From the NCBI GenBank assembly GCA_030620005.1, contig JAUXAJ010000260.1:1-7250 (forward strand): DNA of 7,250 bases. Reading direction: 5' to 3'. Within the stretch, counting starts at the first letter, position 1. Every line of letters starts with the position of its first letter. This document shows positions 1-6,500 of this stretch, one piece after another. A program made the position numbers and the translations under genes. The notes below the pieces were generated by a model, which worked only from the letters and a program-made list of their open reading frames with translations, did no database searches and was not told the origin of the DNA. This stretch comes from Promethearchaeota archaeon (GTDB lineage: Archaea > Asgardarchaeota > Lokiarchaeia > Sigynarchaeales > SOKP01).

Positions 1-1328
1 AAAAAATATACGTTCACCCCAATAATCACGCTGGCTATTACCCCGGTGCTGTCCCCATTACATTAAAACTCATGTTTGAAATTCCTAGCGGTAAAATTCT
101 TGGAGCTCAAGCAATTGGTGGTTCAGGAACAGAAAAAAGAATTGACGTGATCTCGACAGTTATTAAGTTTAATGGAACTGTATTTGACTTGGAGGAATTA
201 GAACTGACATATGCACCTCCATATGGTTCGGCTAAAGATCCAATTAACATGGCGGGATTTGTAGCCGCAAATGTTATTAGAAGCGACATGCCAATTTGGC
301 ATTGGCACGATTTAGACGCCATACAAAAGAACAATGGGTTTTTTATCGATGTGAGAACGCCTGACGAATATAAAATCGGCACGATAGAAGGGGCAATTAA
401 TATTTCAGATTTGGAACTAAGAAAGCACATGAACAAAATTCCTAAAGATAAAAATATTTACGTATTTTGTGAAGTTGGTTTTCGGGGTTATCTAGCTACA
501 AGACTTTTGTTGCAAGAAGGTTTTAAAAACGTGCGAAATTTAACTGGAGGTTATAAAACATTTGAAATGGCCAGGGCAACCACGGAAGAAATTGCAGCAG
601 CTTGTGGCCCTTCAGAAGATATAATGGTCGAAATGATAAAAGACAAATCAAAAGAGACGGATAAATTCGTAGAAATCGACGCTTGTGGGTTATCTTGCCC
701 TGGACCATTAAATGCCATGATTAAAGGGCTTGAATCCCTTCCCAAAAACAAAAAACTGAAAATATACGCTACCGATCCAGGCTTTAAATCTAGCGTTGAA
801 GCCTATGCAAAATTAACAGAAGCAGTTGAATTGTTATATCTTGGCAAGGAAGAAGGAAAGTTAGTAGCCACGCTTGAAAAAGGTGAAATCACGGTTGAAG
901 AAATTAAAGCATCGTTTATACCTAAAAAGAAAACTAGGAAAGAGCTTCTAGGCCCAAATGCACCCGCTTTAACTGAAATCACTGTTGATGAGTTATATAA
1001 AAGACTTGATACTGAAGATGGACCCGCAATAATGGTCGATGTTCGCACGCCACAAGAATACCATGTCGATGTTCGCAAGCAACAAGAATACCATACTGTT
1101 GGAGGGCACATAAAAGACACGAAATTGATGCCTCTTGGAGAACTCATGTACAACATCGACGCTTTAAAGGATTATAAGGATGAGGAAGTCGTCATGATTT
1201 GTCATTCTGGAGCAAGATCCATGATGGCTTCACAAATGTTAGTACAAGCGGGATTCAAAGACGTGAGAAATTTAACTGGTGGTATGATGATGTGGCATAG
1301 AAAAGGATATCCAGTCGCTAAGGAATAG
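1..1328 (+). CDS. CoA-disulfide / NAD(P)H polysulfide reductase-like flavoprotein fused to rhodanese-TusA-rhodanese (5' truncated by window edge)
   Basis: The frame is open from base 3 through the ATG at 72, and the residues before that ATG (HPNNHAGYYPGA) are conserved family sequence, so 72 is internal and the gene starts outside the window. About 441 residues are visible. Bases 3-290 encode the C-terminal dimerisation domain of the pyridine nucleotide-disulfide oxidoreductase family, with the YYPG and YAPPYGSAKDP motifs typical of CoA-disulfide reductases. Bases ~295-570 are a rhodanese domain (DVRTPDEY; active Cys codon 468-470 in CEVGFRG). Bases ~666-890 are a TusA/SirA-like sulfur carrier with the CGLSCPGPL motif (Cys codons 684 and 696). 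Bases ~980-1320 are a second rhodanese (Cys codon 1200-1202 in CHSGARS). Family knowledge suggests FAD/NAD(P)H-linked reduction of CoA disulfide, CoA persulfide or polysulfide, with sulfane sulfur relayed on the appended domains. The FAD/NAD domains and catalytic Cys lie off the window, so the substrate is not settled. The second rhodanese contains a 10-residue duplication, described separately. Confidence 0.9.
   Translation, partial: KIYVHPNNHAGYYPGAVPITLKLMFEIPSGKILGAQAIGGSGTEKRIDVISTVIKFNGTVFDLEELELTYAPPYGSAKDPINMAGFVAANVIRSDMPIWHWHDLDAIQKNNGFFIDVRTPDEYKIGTIEGAINISDLELRKHMNKIPKDKNIYVFCEVGFRGYLATRLLLQEGFKNVRNLTGGYKTFEMARATTEEIAAACGPSEDIMVEMIKDKSKETDKFVEIDACGLSCPGPLNAMIKGLESLPKNKKLKIYATDPGFKSSVEAYAKLTEAVELLYLGKEEGKLVATLEKGEITVEEIKASFIPKKKTRKELLGPNAPALTEITVDELYKRLDTEDGPAIMVDVRTPQEYHVDVRKQQEYHTVGGHIKDTKLMPLGELMYNIDALKDYKDEEVVMICHSGARSMMASQMLVQAGFKDVRNLTGGMMMWHRKGYPVAKE
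1035..1094 (+). repeat. 30-bp in-frame tandem duplication inside the second rhodanese domain
   Basis: Bases 1035-1064 and 1065-1094 are adjacent 30-base copies differing at only two positions (both C to A in the second copy). They encode VDVRTPQEYH followed by VDVRKQQEYH. Rhodaneses have a single DVRxxxEY/F motif here, followed by a GHI motif, so the second copy is an extra 10 residues between the motif and GGHI. The first rhodanese in the same protein has no such insert. Replication slippage is the simplest explanation. Confidence 0.95.
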
Positions 1329-1329
1329 C

Positions 1330-1360
1330 AAAAAAAAAATTGAAAATGATTGTTTTTCAC
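1330..1360. terminator. Bidirectional terminator between convergent genes
   Basis: A 6-bp inverted repeat (TGAAAA 1341-1346, TTTTCA 1354-1359, 7-base loop) sits between two convergent stop codons. The A-run at 1330-1339 is a T10 tract on the minus strand, suitable for stopping the minus-strand gene. The plus strand has T-rich sequence from 1353 on. Archaeal termination mostly depends on T-tracts, so the hairpin itself may be incidental. Confidence 0.55.
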
Positions 1361-1368
1361 TAATTCTT

Positions 1369-2388
1369 TTATTTATTGAAATTTTTTACAAGTTTTATTA
1401 TATCCACTTTTCTGTAGGATGACGGCACCTTAATTTTATTTTTAGAGCAATAACTTTTTAATTGTTTTACAGTCCACTTGTTGTAATCAATTTCCTCTTT
1501 CTTTTCTCCCTTAACTATCTTCTCATCTTTAATTTTCTTTATATCCTTTTTAATTTTAACTTTTGGAGCAAGATTTTCTTCTAAAATTTCTACTGCTTCA
1601 ATTTTTCCGATTTCATTATTAAAATAAATTCTCACTATATGACCCTCTAATTCATACATTTCGCGTGAGAGATTAGAAACCGGCGTCCATTCTTTTTCTT
1701 CAATCTTCTTACCAAAAACTTTTGTTTTTTTGATTGTCTCCCCATAAAGGATATTATATCCTATAAGTATGTTTTTTCTCGTTGAATTCTTAGGTAAAGG
1801 AGTTTGAATTATTTTCTCTAAGATAATTTTTGACTTTTTTTCGTTTGCCACGTCACCAAATGCCTTCAACCTTGAGGCTGGAGGTTTGAATTTCTTTGTT
1901 TCTTGAATTTGAGTAAATTTTTGCTTTCTATCCAGTGTTTTAGTTTGAGGTTGTTCAATCACTATGGTTTCTTCGATTAAATGCTCGTCAAAATCATGTT
2001 CATCTAATTGTTCTATATCCTGCTCATTTTGCCAAGTTTCTGGTATTTCTAATATATCAAATCCAAATGCGTCTAAGAATTCACGAGGTTCGTCTCCTTG
2101 GTCGACAGAAACTATTTTGCAGCGATAAAAATGGACAGTTGTCATTAAATCTGACTGTAATGCTAACGCTACGCGAGAAGCAATAAATTTTTTTCTAACC
2201 GATGATTCGTGACCTTTCCATATAAACATTCTTTTAAGTTTGTTTTTTACTATTATCGCAACTTGTTTTGAATGTAATACATTTATTCCTCGATTTTCAC
2301 GGAACTCTTTTTCAGTCACTTTTAATCTTATTCTTTCACCTGAATCTCTTAATATATATACCATGAAGTCATTAAGATCTTCTGACAT
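1369..2388 (-). CDS. Gelsolin-like domain protein with C-terminal SAP/HeH-like motif
   Basis: This is a 339-residue soluble protein with no signal peptide or membrane segment. Residues ~36-110 match a single gelsolin-type repeat: a hydrophobic strand (QVAIIV), the MFIWKGHESS segment in place of the usual vWvGkgss, a basic helix, then KIVSVDQGDEPREFLDAF, which fits the family's V-x-x-G-x-E-P-x-x-F-x-x-x-F end. Residues ~119-146 are an acidic linker. Residues ~205-272 form a strand-rich segment that I do not recognise. Residues ~276-300 are lysine-rich. Residues ~304-336 (WTVKQLKSYCSKNKIKVP, then SYRKVDIIKLVKN) resemble SAP, HeH or Rho N-terminal helix-extension-helix motifs that often bind nucleic acid. 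Gelsolin-like proteins are known in Asgard archaea, where some modulate actin homologues; actin binding here is inference. The ATG at 2388 lies about 26 bases from a TATA-like element and lacks a clear Shine-Dalgarno sequence. Met9 is an alternative start. Confidence 0.7.
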   Translation of the reverse strand: MSEDLNDFMVYILRDSGERIRLKVTEKEFRENRGINVLHSKQVAIIVKNKLKRMFIWKGHESSVRKKFIASRVALALQSDLMTTVHFYRCKIVSVDQGDEPREFLDAFGFDILEIPETWQNEQDIEQLDEHDFDEHLIEETIVIEQPQTKTLDRKQKFTQIQETKKFKPPASRLKAFGDVANEKKSKIILEKIIQTPLPKNSTRKNILIGYNILYGETIKKTKVFGKKIEEKEWTPVSNLSREMYELEGHIVRIYFNNEIGKIEAVEILEENLAPKVKIKKDIKKIKDEKIVKGEKKEEIDYNKWTVKQLKSYCSKNKIKVPSSYRKVDIIKLVKNFNK

Positions 2389-2408
2389 TTTTCACTTTTA
2401 ACCGATTG

Positions 2409-2420
2409 TGTAATATAATC
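2409..2420 (-). promoter_or_regulatory. TATA-like element for the gelsolin-like gene
   Basis: The minus strand reads GATTATATTA across this interval, centred near 2415. The usual archaeal spacing of about 26 bases predicts transcription starting at about 2389, directly at the ATG (2388). That would give a leaderless mRNA, which fits the absence of a Shine-Dalgarno sequence. Confidence 0.45.
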
Positions 2421-2554
2421 TGTTTTTGTTTATTTCAAATAATAATTTTTTTATTAATCAACTACTAATAATAATTGAGACAGCTTTTATATGTCCTTCC
2501 TTGTTTCTTATAAAATATAAAGAATAGCATTATTAAAGAATACAATTATAATCA

Positions 2555-2564
2555 TTTATAAAAC
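2555..2564 (+). promoter_or_regulatory. TATA box for the rubrerythrin-superoxide reductase transcript
   Basis: TTTATAAAAC is centred near 2560, predicting a transcript start near 2586 and a roughly 23-base leader before the ATG at 2609. Another TATA-like stretch (CTTATAAAAT, 2507-2516) lies farther upstream and is less well placed. The 2389-2599 gap is shared with the divergent gelsolin-like gene and holds no gene I can see. Confidence 0.5.
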
Positions 2565-2608
2565 AAATGTAAATTTTTTTACATTAACATTATAGAGATG
2601 TGAAACTG

Positions 2609-3193
2609 ATGAAAAAAACTGTAGAAAATTTAATGGTAGCATTCATTGGAGAGTCTCAAGCAAGAAATAGATACACAATGTTCTCAAAAATAGCAAAAAA
2701 GGAAGGATTCGGATTAATTGCTAAAAAATTTGAAGAAACAGCAAACCAAGAAAAAGAACACGCTAGCTGGGATTATAAAATGCTACAGGATTTGAAAAAG
2801 GATGAGAAATTTGATGATTTGTCTCTCACAGCAGGGGGCCCAACAATTTATGATACTACTGCTGAGAATCTAAAATCTGCAATTGCAGGAGAAGATTACG
2901 AATGGAAAGAGATGTACCCTGGTTTTGCAGATATTGCTGAAAAAGAGGGTTATCCAGATATAGCATCCAGATTAAGAGCAATTGCTAGAGCTGAAAAACA
3001 TCATTCAGAACGCTACGGGAAGCTTCTGAAGTTAGTAGGTGATGACGCCTTCTTCAAACGTGGCAAAAAAATTGTATGGATTTGCATGGAATGTGGTTAT
3101 GAAGTTGAATTGGATGAACTACCCGAAGATTTTAAATGTCCCTCGTGTAGCCATCCTAGAGCAAATTTTAGGAAGAAAAGTGAAGAGTTCTAA
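2609..3193 (+). CDS. rbr: Rubrerythrin (diiron domain plus C-terminal rubredoxin domain)
   Basis: Rubrerythrin is a cytosolic NAD(P)H-linked peroxidase of anaerobes that reduces hydrogen peroxide at a non-haem diiron site, fed by its own rubredoxin centre. With the ATG at 2609 the protein has 194 residues, the usual length. Likely diiron ligands are E15 (GESQARNRY), E48 and H51 (EKEH), E95 and E98 (GEDYE), and E129 and H132 (ExxH). The rubredoxin Cys4 site is C159/C162 (CMEC) and C177/C180 (CPSC). A GTG at 2600 is in frame and would add three residues. I prefer 2609 because MKKTVENL matches the family N-terminus and the GAGATGTGA just before it is a plausible, imperfect ribosome binding site. 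All ligands are present, so it should be functional. Superoxide reductase follows 56 bases downstream and supplies its peroxide substrate. Confidence 0.95.
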   Translation: MKKTVENLMVAFIGESQARNRYTMFSKIAKKEGFGLIAKKFEETANQEKEHASWDYKMLQDLKKDEKFDDLSLTAGGPTIYDTTAENLKSAIAGEDYEWKEMYPGFADIAEKEGYPDIASRLRAIARAEKHHSERYGKLLKLVGDDAFFKRGKKIVWICMECGYEVELDELPEDFKCPSCSHPRANFRKKSEEF

Positions 3194-3237
3194 AAAAGCT
3201 TAATTTTCATTACATGTACAAAAATAGTAAATAATAT

Positions 3238-3242
3238 GGTGG
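3238..3242 (+). promoter_or_regulatory. Ribosome binding site supporting a TTG start
   Basis: GGTGG lies 7 bases before the TTG at 3250. The only alternatives upstream in this frame end at the TAA at 3232-3234, and no ATG or GTG lies in frame between them. The nearby ATG at 3236 opens a different frame and stops after five codons. The site therefore supports TTG as the start. Confidence 0.6.
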
Positions 3243-3249
3243 AATTTTT

Positions 3250-3639
3250 TTGAAATTAAAAGAGATATATAAATGTGAAGTATGTGGAAAAGTAATTGAA
3301 ATTCTTGGCTCTGGTGCTCCAGACACCATTTGTTGTGGTCAAAAAATGATTTTAATGGAAGAGAAAACGGGGGATTGGGAGGGAGAAAAACACATTCCTA
3401 AAATAACTATCGAGGGTAATAAGGTTACTGTCGATATAGGCGTTTCCAAGGGCACTCCGCATCCCATGACCGAAGATCACTGGATCATGTGGATTGAGTT
3501 AATTTGCAAGGATAATTGTTATAAACGCCAAATTTTAAAGCCCGGCGATGAGCCAAAAGCTACATTTGTAGTTGCTGACACTGAAGGAATATGGGCAAGA
3601 GAATATTGCAATCTTCATGGATTGTGGAGATCTTCTTAA
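3250..3639 (+). CDS. dfx: Superoxide reductase, desulfoferrodoxin type (2Fe-SOR)
   Basis: This 129-residue protein would reduce superoxide to hydrogen peroxide in the cytosol without releasing oxygen, using electrons from rubredoxin. Residues ~6-34 are a desulforedoxin-like Fe(Cys)4 domain with C9, C12, C28 and C29 (CEVCG and CCGQKM). The rest is the catalytic domain. The His4Cys1 iron centre is H48 (EKHIP), H71 and H77 (GTPHPMTEDHW), C120 and H123 (CNLHG). The conserved E46 and K47 next to H48 are present. All expected ligands are there and the length is normal for the class. The start is TTG, which is unusual but forced by the upstream stop. It lies 56 bases after rubrerythrin with no clear promoter of its own, so the two are probably co-transcribed: this enzyme makes peroxide and rubrerythrin removes it. 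Confidence 0.95.
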   Translation: MKLKEIYKCEVCGKVIEILGSGAPDTICCGQKMILMEEKTGDWEGEKHIPKITIEGNKVTVDIGVSKGTPHPMTEDHWIMWIELICKDNCYKRQILKPGDEPKATFVVADTEGIWAREYCNLHGLWRSS

Positions 3640-3674
3640 GGTTATTGTATAAACATCTAAAAACAATTTCAAAC

Positions 3675-3752
3675 TTTTTTTTTTTTTGATTCCTTATTAA
3701 ATATATAGAAACATTTTTTTTTTTTTGATTCCTAATTCAATATATAGATAAA
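3675..3752 (+). repeat. 39-bp tandem duplication: T13 tract, GATTCC and AT-rich TATA core
   Basis: Copies at 3675-3713 and 3714-3752 each start with 13 T residues, followed by GATTCC and then an AATATATAG core. They differ at four of 39 positions. The T13 tracts could terminate the superoxide reductase transcript, and each copy also ends in a TATA-like element. The duplication lies entirely in the 127-base gap before the kinase. Confidence 0.9.
3738..3746 (+). promoter_or_regulatory. TATA element for the histidine kinase; probable leaderless mRNA
   Basis: CAATATATA in the second 39-bp copy is centred near 3742. Standard archaeal spacing puts transcription start at about 3767-3768, the kinase ATG. 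There is no Shine-Dalgarno sequence upstream, which agrees with a leaderless transcript. The first copy's equivalent (3699-3707) could give a second start 39 bases earlier. Confidence 0.5.
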
Positions 3753-3766
3753 AAGAAAATTTAAAA

Positions 3767-4915
3767 ATGAAGGAAAAAAAACTAACTACTAAATTTGCCC
3801 ATGCTGAAAGGACATCCAATGAAGTAATAAAACTCCAAAAGGCTATTTTCAATAACAATGAAATATTAAACAAATTTCTTGGCAAGATACCTGCTGTTTT
3901 TTTTATTGTTAATGACTGCAGGCAAATTGTGTACATGAATGAAGGAGCTTTAGAATTTACAGGATTGGAAGAGGTAACCTCGGCCATTGGAAAAAGACCT
4001 GGAGAGCTCTTTGGTTGCATACATTCTACGGAGGAGGAAGGGGGATGTGGGACATCTGAGTCATGTACTTATTGTGGTGCTGTTATTGCTGTTCTTATTA
4101 GTCAAAAGGGTAAGAGCGCCGTTGAGGATTGCCGACTAGTTTTAGGCCCGAATGAGGCGGCGTATGATTTGCGAGTATGGGCATCACCTCTTACAATTGA
4201 GGGTGAAAAGTTTCATGCAGTCACAATTCAAGATATCGGCCACGAAAAACGGCGTATTGCCATGGAGAGGATTTTCTTCCACGATATTCTCAATACAACA
4301 ACCAGTTTAATGAGCACGCTGGACCTTTTAACACACTACAGCGATAAAATTAATCAGGAAGAATTCTTAAAAATGATGAATTATAAATTATATTATCTAA
4401 TAGATGAAATCCAATCTCAACGATTATTAAATGATGCTGAAAATAACGATTTAACGATAAGTTCAAGCACTTTTAATTCTCTAGATGTAATAAAAGAAGT
4501 CATGCGTCTATATGGAGATCACGATCTTGGTAAAGAAAAATCGATTCAGATTGATAAAAACACTAAATCCGTTGAAATCACTTCCGATCGAACTATTCTT
4601 AGACGAGTTATTAGTAATATCCTTAAAAATGCGCTTGAAGCTACACCAGAATATGGTACGATAACAGTTGGTTGTAAAATCGTTGATGGAAATGTCCAGT
4701 TCTGGGTTCATAATCCAGGTTTCATTCCTCGAGACGTACAGATGCAAATCTTTCAGCGTTCTTTTTCTACCAAGGGCTTTAATAGAGGATTGGGAACTTA
4801 TAGCATGAAATTACTGAGTTCCTTTCTAAGTGGTAATGTCACATTTTCAACATCTAAAGAGAAAGGCACGACCTTCAAAGCTTCTTATCCAAAAATTCTG
4901 AAAAAACAAGTTTAA
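3767..4915 (+). CDS. Soluble PAS-domain sensor histidine kinase with Cys cluster
   Basis: The protein has 382 residues, no membrane segment, and is probably a cytosolic sensor. Residues ~34-158 are a PAS domain (FFIVNDCRQIVYMNEGALEF start). A cysteine cluster is embedded in it: C84, C94, C100 and C103, in GCIHSTEEEGGCG then CTYCGA. Similar Cys-rich inserts occur in bacterial PAS kinases; metal or Fe-S binding or thiol redox sensing is inference. H172 in FFHDILN is the likely phosphorylated His. The HATPase domain follows: N-box NILKNALEA (284-292), a G1 region HNPG in place of DxGxG, and FQRSFSTKGFNRGLGTYSMK for the F and G2 boxes. No response regulator lies in the window, so the partner is unknown. 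Sitting next to oxygen-defence genes makes a redox role plausible but unproven. Confidence 0.9.
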   Translation: MKEKKLTTKFAHAERTSNEVIKLQKAIFNNNEILNKFLGKIPAVFFIVNDCRQIVYMNEGALEFTGLEEVTSAIGKRPGELFGCIHSTEEEGGCGTSESCTYCGAVIAVLISQKGKSAVEDCRLVLGPNEAAYDLRVWASPLTIEGEKFHAVTIQDIGHEKRRIAMERIFFHDILNTTTSLMSTLDLLTHYSDKINQEEFLKMMNYKLYYLIDEIQSQRLLNDAENNDLTISSSTFNSLDVIKEVMRLYGDHDLGKEKSIQIDKNTKSVEITSDRTILRRVISNILKNALEATPEYGTITVGCKIVDGNVQFWVHNPGFIPRDVQMQIFQRSFSTKGFNRGLGTYSMKLLSSFLSGNVTFSTSKEKGTTFKASYPKILKKQV

Positions 4916-4955
4916 TAACTATAGATGGTTAGAATCAAACTTTTATAAGTTAAAT

Positions 4956-5042
4956 CTATTGTGTTAAAATTTTTAAAATTTCATCCACGAATTCAATAGT
5001 TCTGTCTTTTTGTCCAGATTTTCTACGCTCCATATTAAACAT
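4956..5042 (-). CDS. Possible 28-codon open frame or gene remnant
   Basis: The minus strand encodes MFNMERRKSGQKDRTIEFVD followed by EILKILTQ and a TAG stop. The frame is open for 15 codons upstream of this ATG before a TAA, with a low-complexity DLDLD run. The residue mix looks protein-like (charged, amphipathic helix), but there is no ribosome binding site, no promoter and no family I recognise. It could be the tail of a decayed gene or chance. It is the only candidate in the 222-base convergent gap between the kinase and the acyl-CoA dehydrogenase. Confidence 0.2.
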   Translation of the reverse strand: MFNMERRKSGQKDRTIEFVDEILKILTQ

Positions 5043-5098
5043 GTGAGTTTCAACTTCTAAAACATCTAAATCTAGATCTAAATAATTTTAAATCTAGA

Positions 5099-5113
5099 AT
5101 AAAAAGAAAAGAG
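5099..5113 (-). terminator. Likely T-tract terminator of the acyl-CoA dehydrogenase
   Basis: About 25 bases after the minus-strand stop codon the minus strand reads CTTTTCTTTTTATT, a T-rich stretch typical of archaeal termination. Two copies of AAATCTAGA (plus strand, 5068-5076 and 5090-5098) flank the area; their role is unknown. Confidence 0.35.
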
Positions 5114-5137
5114 TTTTTAAAATTAATACTTATATTA

Positions 5138-6316
5138 TTATCTATCTCTTTTAAAGAGACTAGGCATTGCGTGCTCGTATTTTTTCATGACAAATCTTGA
5201 GATAACTATTCTTTGAATTTCGCTTGTTCCTTCGTATATCTGATATAGTTTTGCGTCTCTAAATAATTTTTCAACGGGGTATGTTCTGAGATAGCCAAAG
5301 CCTCCAAATATTTGAATGGCTTCTGTTGTAACCTTCATTGCAACGTCAGAAGCGAATGCCTTGGCAATTGCGGAACTTAAATTGTTGTCTATGCCTTGAT
5401 CTGCTTCCCAGGCGGCCTTAAAGGTTAGTAATCGTGCGGCCTCAATATCTTTATACATTTCAGCAATTTTGAATTGAATTGATTGGTAGTGTCCAATCGA
5501 CCGTCCAAAAACTTCTCTTTTTTCGGCATAATCGATTGAATATTCCATTGCTGAGCGAGCACATCCCACCGCAAAGGCACCTATTGCGGGACGAGTATGA
5601 GCAAAGGTTTGCATTGCCAGAATAAAACCCCTGCCTGGCTTTGCCAAGACGTTTTCTTTCTTGACTCTGACATTTCTCAAAACCACTGAAACTGTATTGG
5701 ATGCTCTTTGACCTAATTTAGGAACATGTTTTCCTAGTTTAACTCCTTCCGTATCAGATGGCACGATAAAAGCAGCAATTCCTTTATGCTTTTTCTCAGG
5801 ATCCACGGTAGCAAAAACAATTATATAATCGGCATAACCTCCATTAGTAATCCAAAATTTGGTTCCGTTCAAAATGTAGTCATCACCGTCTTTCTTGGCA
5901 AGACATTTTAATCCAGCCACGTCAGACCCCATAGTAGGTTCAGATGTAGCAAACGCGATTAATTTGAAATCCTTTACTAGTTCTGTTAAAATCCTCTGTT
6001 TTTGCTCTTCGTTTCCACCAATTACGATTGGTTCTGACCCTAAATTGTTATCGAATATTGAAGTAGCCATGCCGGGGCAAGCTGAAGAAATTTCTTCGAC
6101 GACAAGACACGCATCCACTAAGCCCAGCTCAGGTCCACCGTATTTTTTCGGGATTATTAAATTTAATAATCCTTCCTCATGAGCTTTTTTTAAAACATCC
6201 AAGGGAAATTCTTCCGACTCGTCGTATTTTCTAGCGACAGGTAAGATTTCTTTGATAGCAAATTCTCTTGCCTTTTTTTGTAATGCTTTTTGTTCTTCGG
6301 TTAAATTAAATTCCAT
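5138..6316 (-). CDS. Acyl-CoA dehydrogenase, medium/short-chain type
   Basis: This 392-residue FAD enzyme would introduce the 2,3-double bond into an acyl-CoA, passing electrons to an electron transfer flavoprotein (not in this window). Length and order are standard: N-terminal helical domain (1-~120), middle beta domain, and C-terminal helical domain (~240-380). The first family signature is FATSEPTMGSDVAG (122-135), followed by WITNGG (155-160). The second region has QIFGGFGYLRTYPVEKLFRD (335-354) and IYEGTSEIQR, with E362 in YEGTS as the expected catalytic base, as in medium-chain acyl-CoA dehydrogenase. Family motifs resemble bacterial and mitochondrial MCAD, so bacterial ancestry is plausible. 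Chain length cannot be told from sequence alone. GAGGTG sits 8 bases before the ATG and also encodes the last two codons of the flavodiiron stub, so translation may be coupled. Confidence 0.95.
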   Translation of the reverse strand: MEFNLTEEQKALQKKAREFAIKEILPVARKYDESEEFPLDVLKKAHEEGLLNLIIPKKYGGPELGLVDACLVVEEISSACPGMATSIFDNNLGSEPIVIGGNEEQKQRILTELVKDFKLIAFATSEPTMGSDVAGLKCLAKKDGDDYILNGTKFWITNGGYADYIIVFATVDPEKKHKGIAAFIVPSDTEGVKLGKHVPKLGQRASNTVSVVLRNVRVKKENVLAKPGRGFILAMQTFAHTRPAIGAFAVGCARSAMEYSIDYAEKREVFGRSIGHYQSIQFKIAEMYKDIEAARLLTFKAAWEADQGIDNNLSSAIAKAFASDVAMKVTTEAIQIFGGFGYLRTYPVEKLFRDAKLYQIYEGTSEIQRIVISRFVMKKYEHAMPSLFKRDR

Positions 6317-6324
6317 TTTTTTTA

Positions 6325-6330
6325 CACCTC
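6325..6330 (-). promoter_or_regulatory. Ribosome binding site of the acyl-CoA dehydrogenase, inside the flavodiiron stub
   Basis: The minus strand has GAGGTG here, 8 bases from the ATG at 6316. These six bases are also the stub's last two sense codons (Glu-Val) before its TAA at 6322-6324. Ribosomes finishing the stub would stop on top of this site, which favours coupled initiation. Confidence 0.75.
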
Positions 6331-6348
6331 ATTTTTCACGATGTAAGC

Positions 6349-6359
6349 GTTATATAAAG
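6349..6359 (-). promoter_or_regulatory. Possible internal TATA element upstream of the acyl-CoA dehydrogenase
   Basis: The minus strand reads CTTTATATAAC, centred at 6354, within the stub (codons for SLYN). Standard spacing would start transcription near 6328, cutting into the ribosome binding site, so it may be incidental. The identical 11-mer recurs at 6912-6922. Confidence 0.25.
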
Positions 6360-6500
6360 AACCTTTATGCGTTGAATAACCGTGGAAGTTTCGAACTTCC
6401 CAATCTACATAACCCACATAATAAACACCTTTCATGATTTCTAACTCTGCCATTTCTTTATTCACACCTTTAAAATATTATTAATTGAATTAATTAATTT

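Larger units (their letters stand above)
6322..6453 (-). pseudogene. N-terminal fragment of a flavodiiron protein (FprA family), 43 codons
   Basis: The minus strand encodes [20 protein letters not shown], then [20 protein letters not shown], then NEV and a TAA. This matches the start of A-type flavoproteins (rubredoxin:oxygen or nitric oxide oxidoreductases), whose N-termini read KGVYWVGxxDWxxRNFHGY...GTxYNAYL. Full-length proteins are about 400 residues, with a metallo-beta-lactamase-like diiron domain and a flavodoxin domain. Here only the first two beta strands remain and all diiron ligands (HxExDH and others) are absent, so it cannot be an active enzyme. It keeps a ribosome binding site (AAGGTG, 6465-6470) and a TATA-like promoter. 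The stop is five bases before the acyl-CoA dehydrogenase ATG. Either a rearrangement replaced the rest of the gene, or the stub survives as a translated leader. Confidence 0.75.

Noticed and set aside
72..74. ATG at 72 as the true start of the sulfur-transfer protein
   Set aside because: The frame is open to the window edge and the residues upstream of it are conserved reductase sequence, so this Met is internal.
107..436. Minus-strand open frame opposite the reductase domain
   Set aside because: It overlaps strongly supported coding sequence on the other strand and shows no recognisable protein family. The same applies to the minus-strand frames at 523-708, 551-751, 803-1156, 3697-4020 and 4508-4747, and to the plus-strand frames at 5895-6182 and 6252-6437.
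2598..2603. ATG at 2598 as rubrerythrin start
   Set aside because: It is followed immediately by TGA in its own frame.
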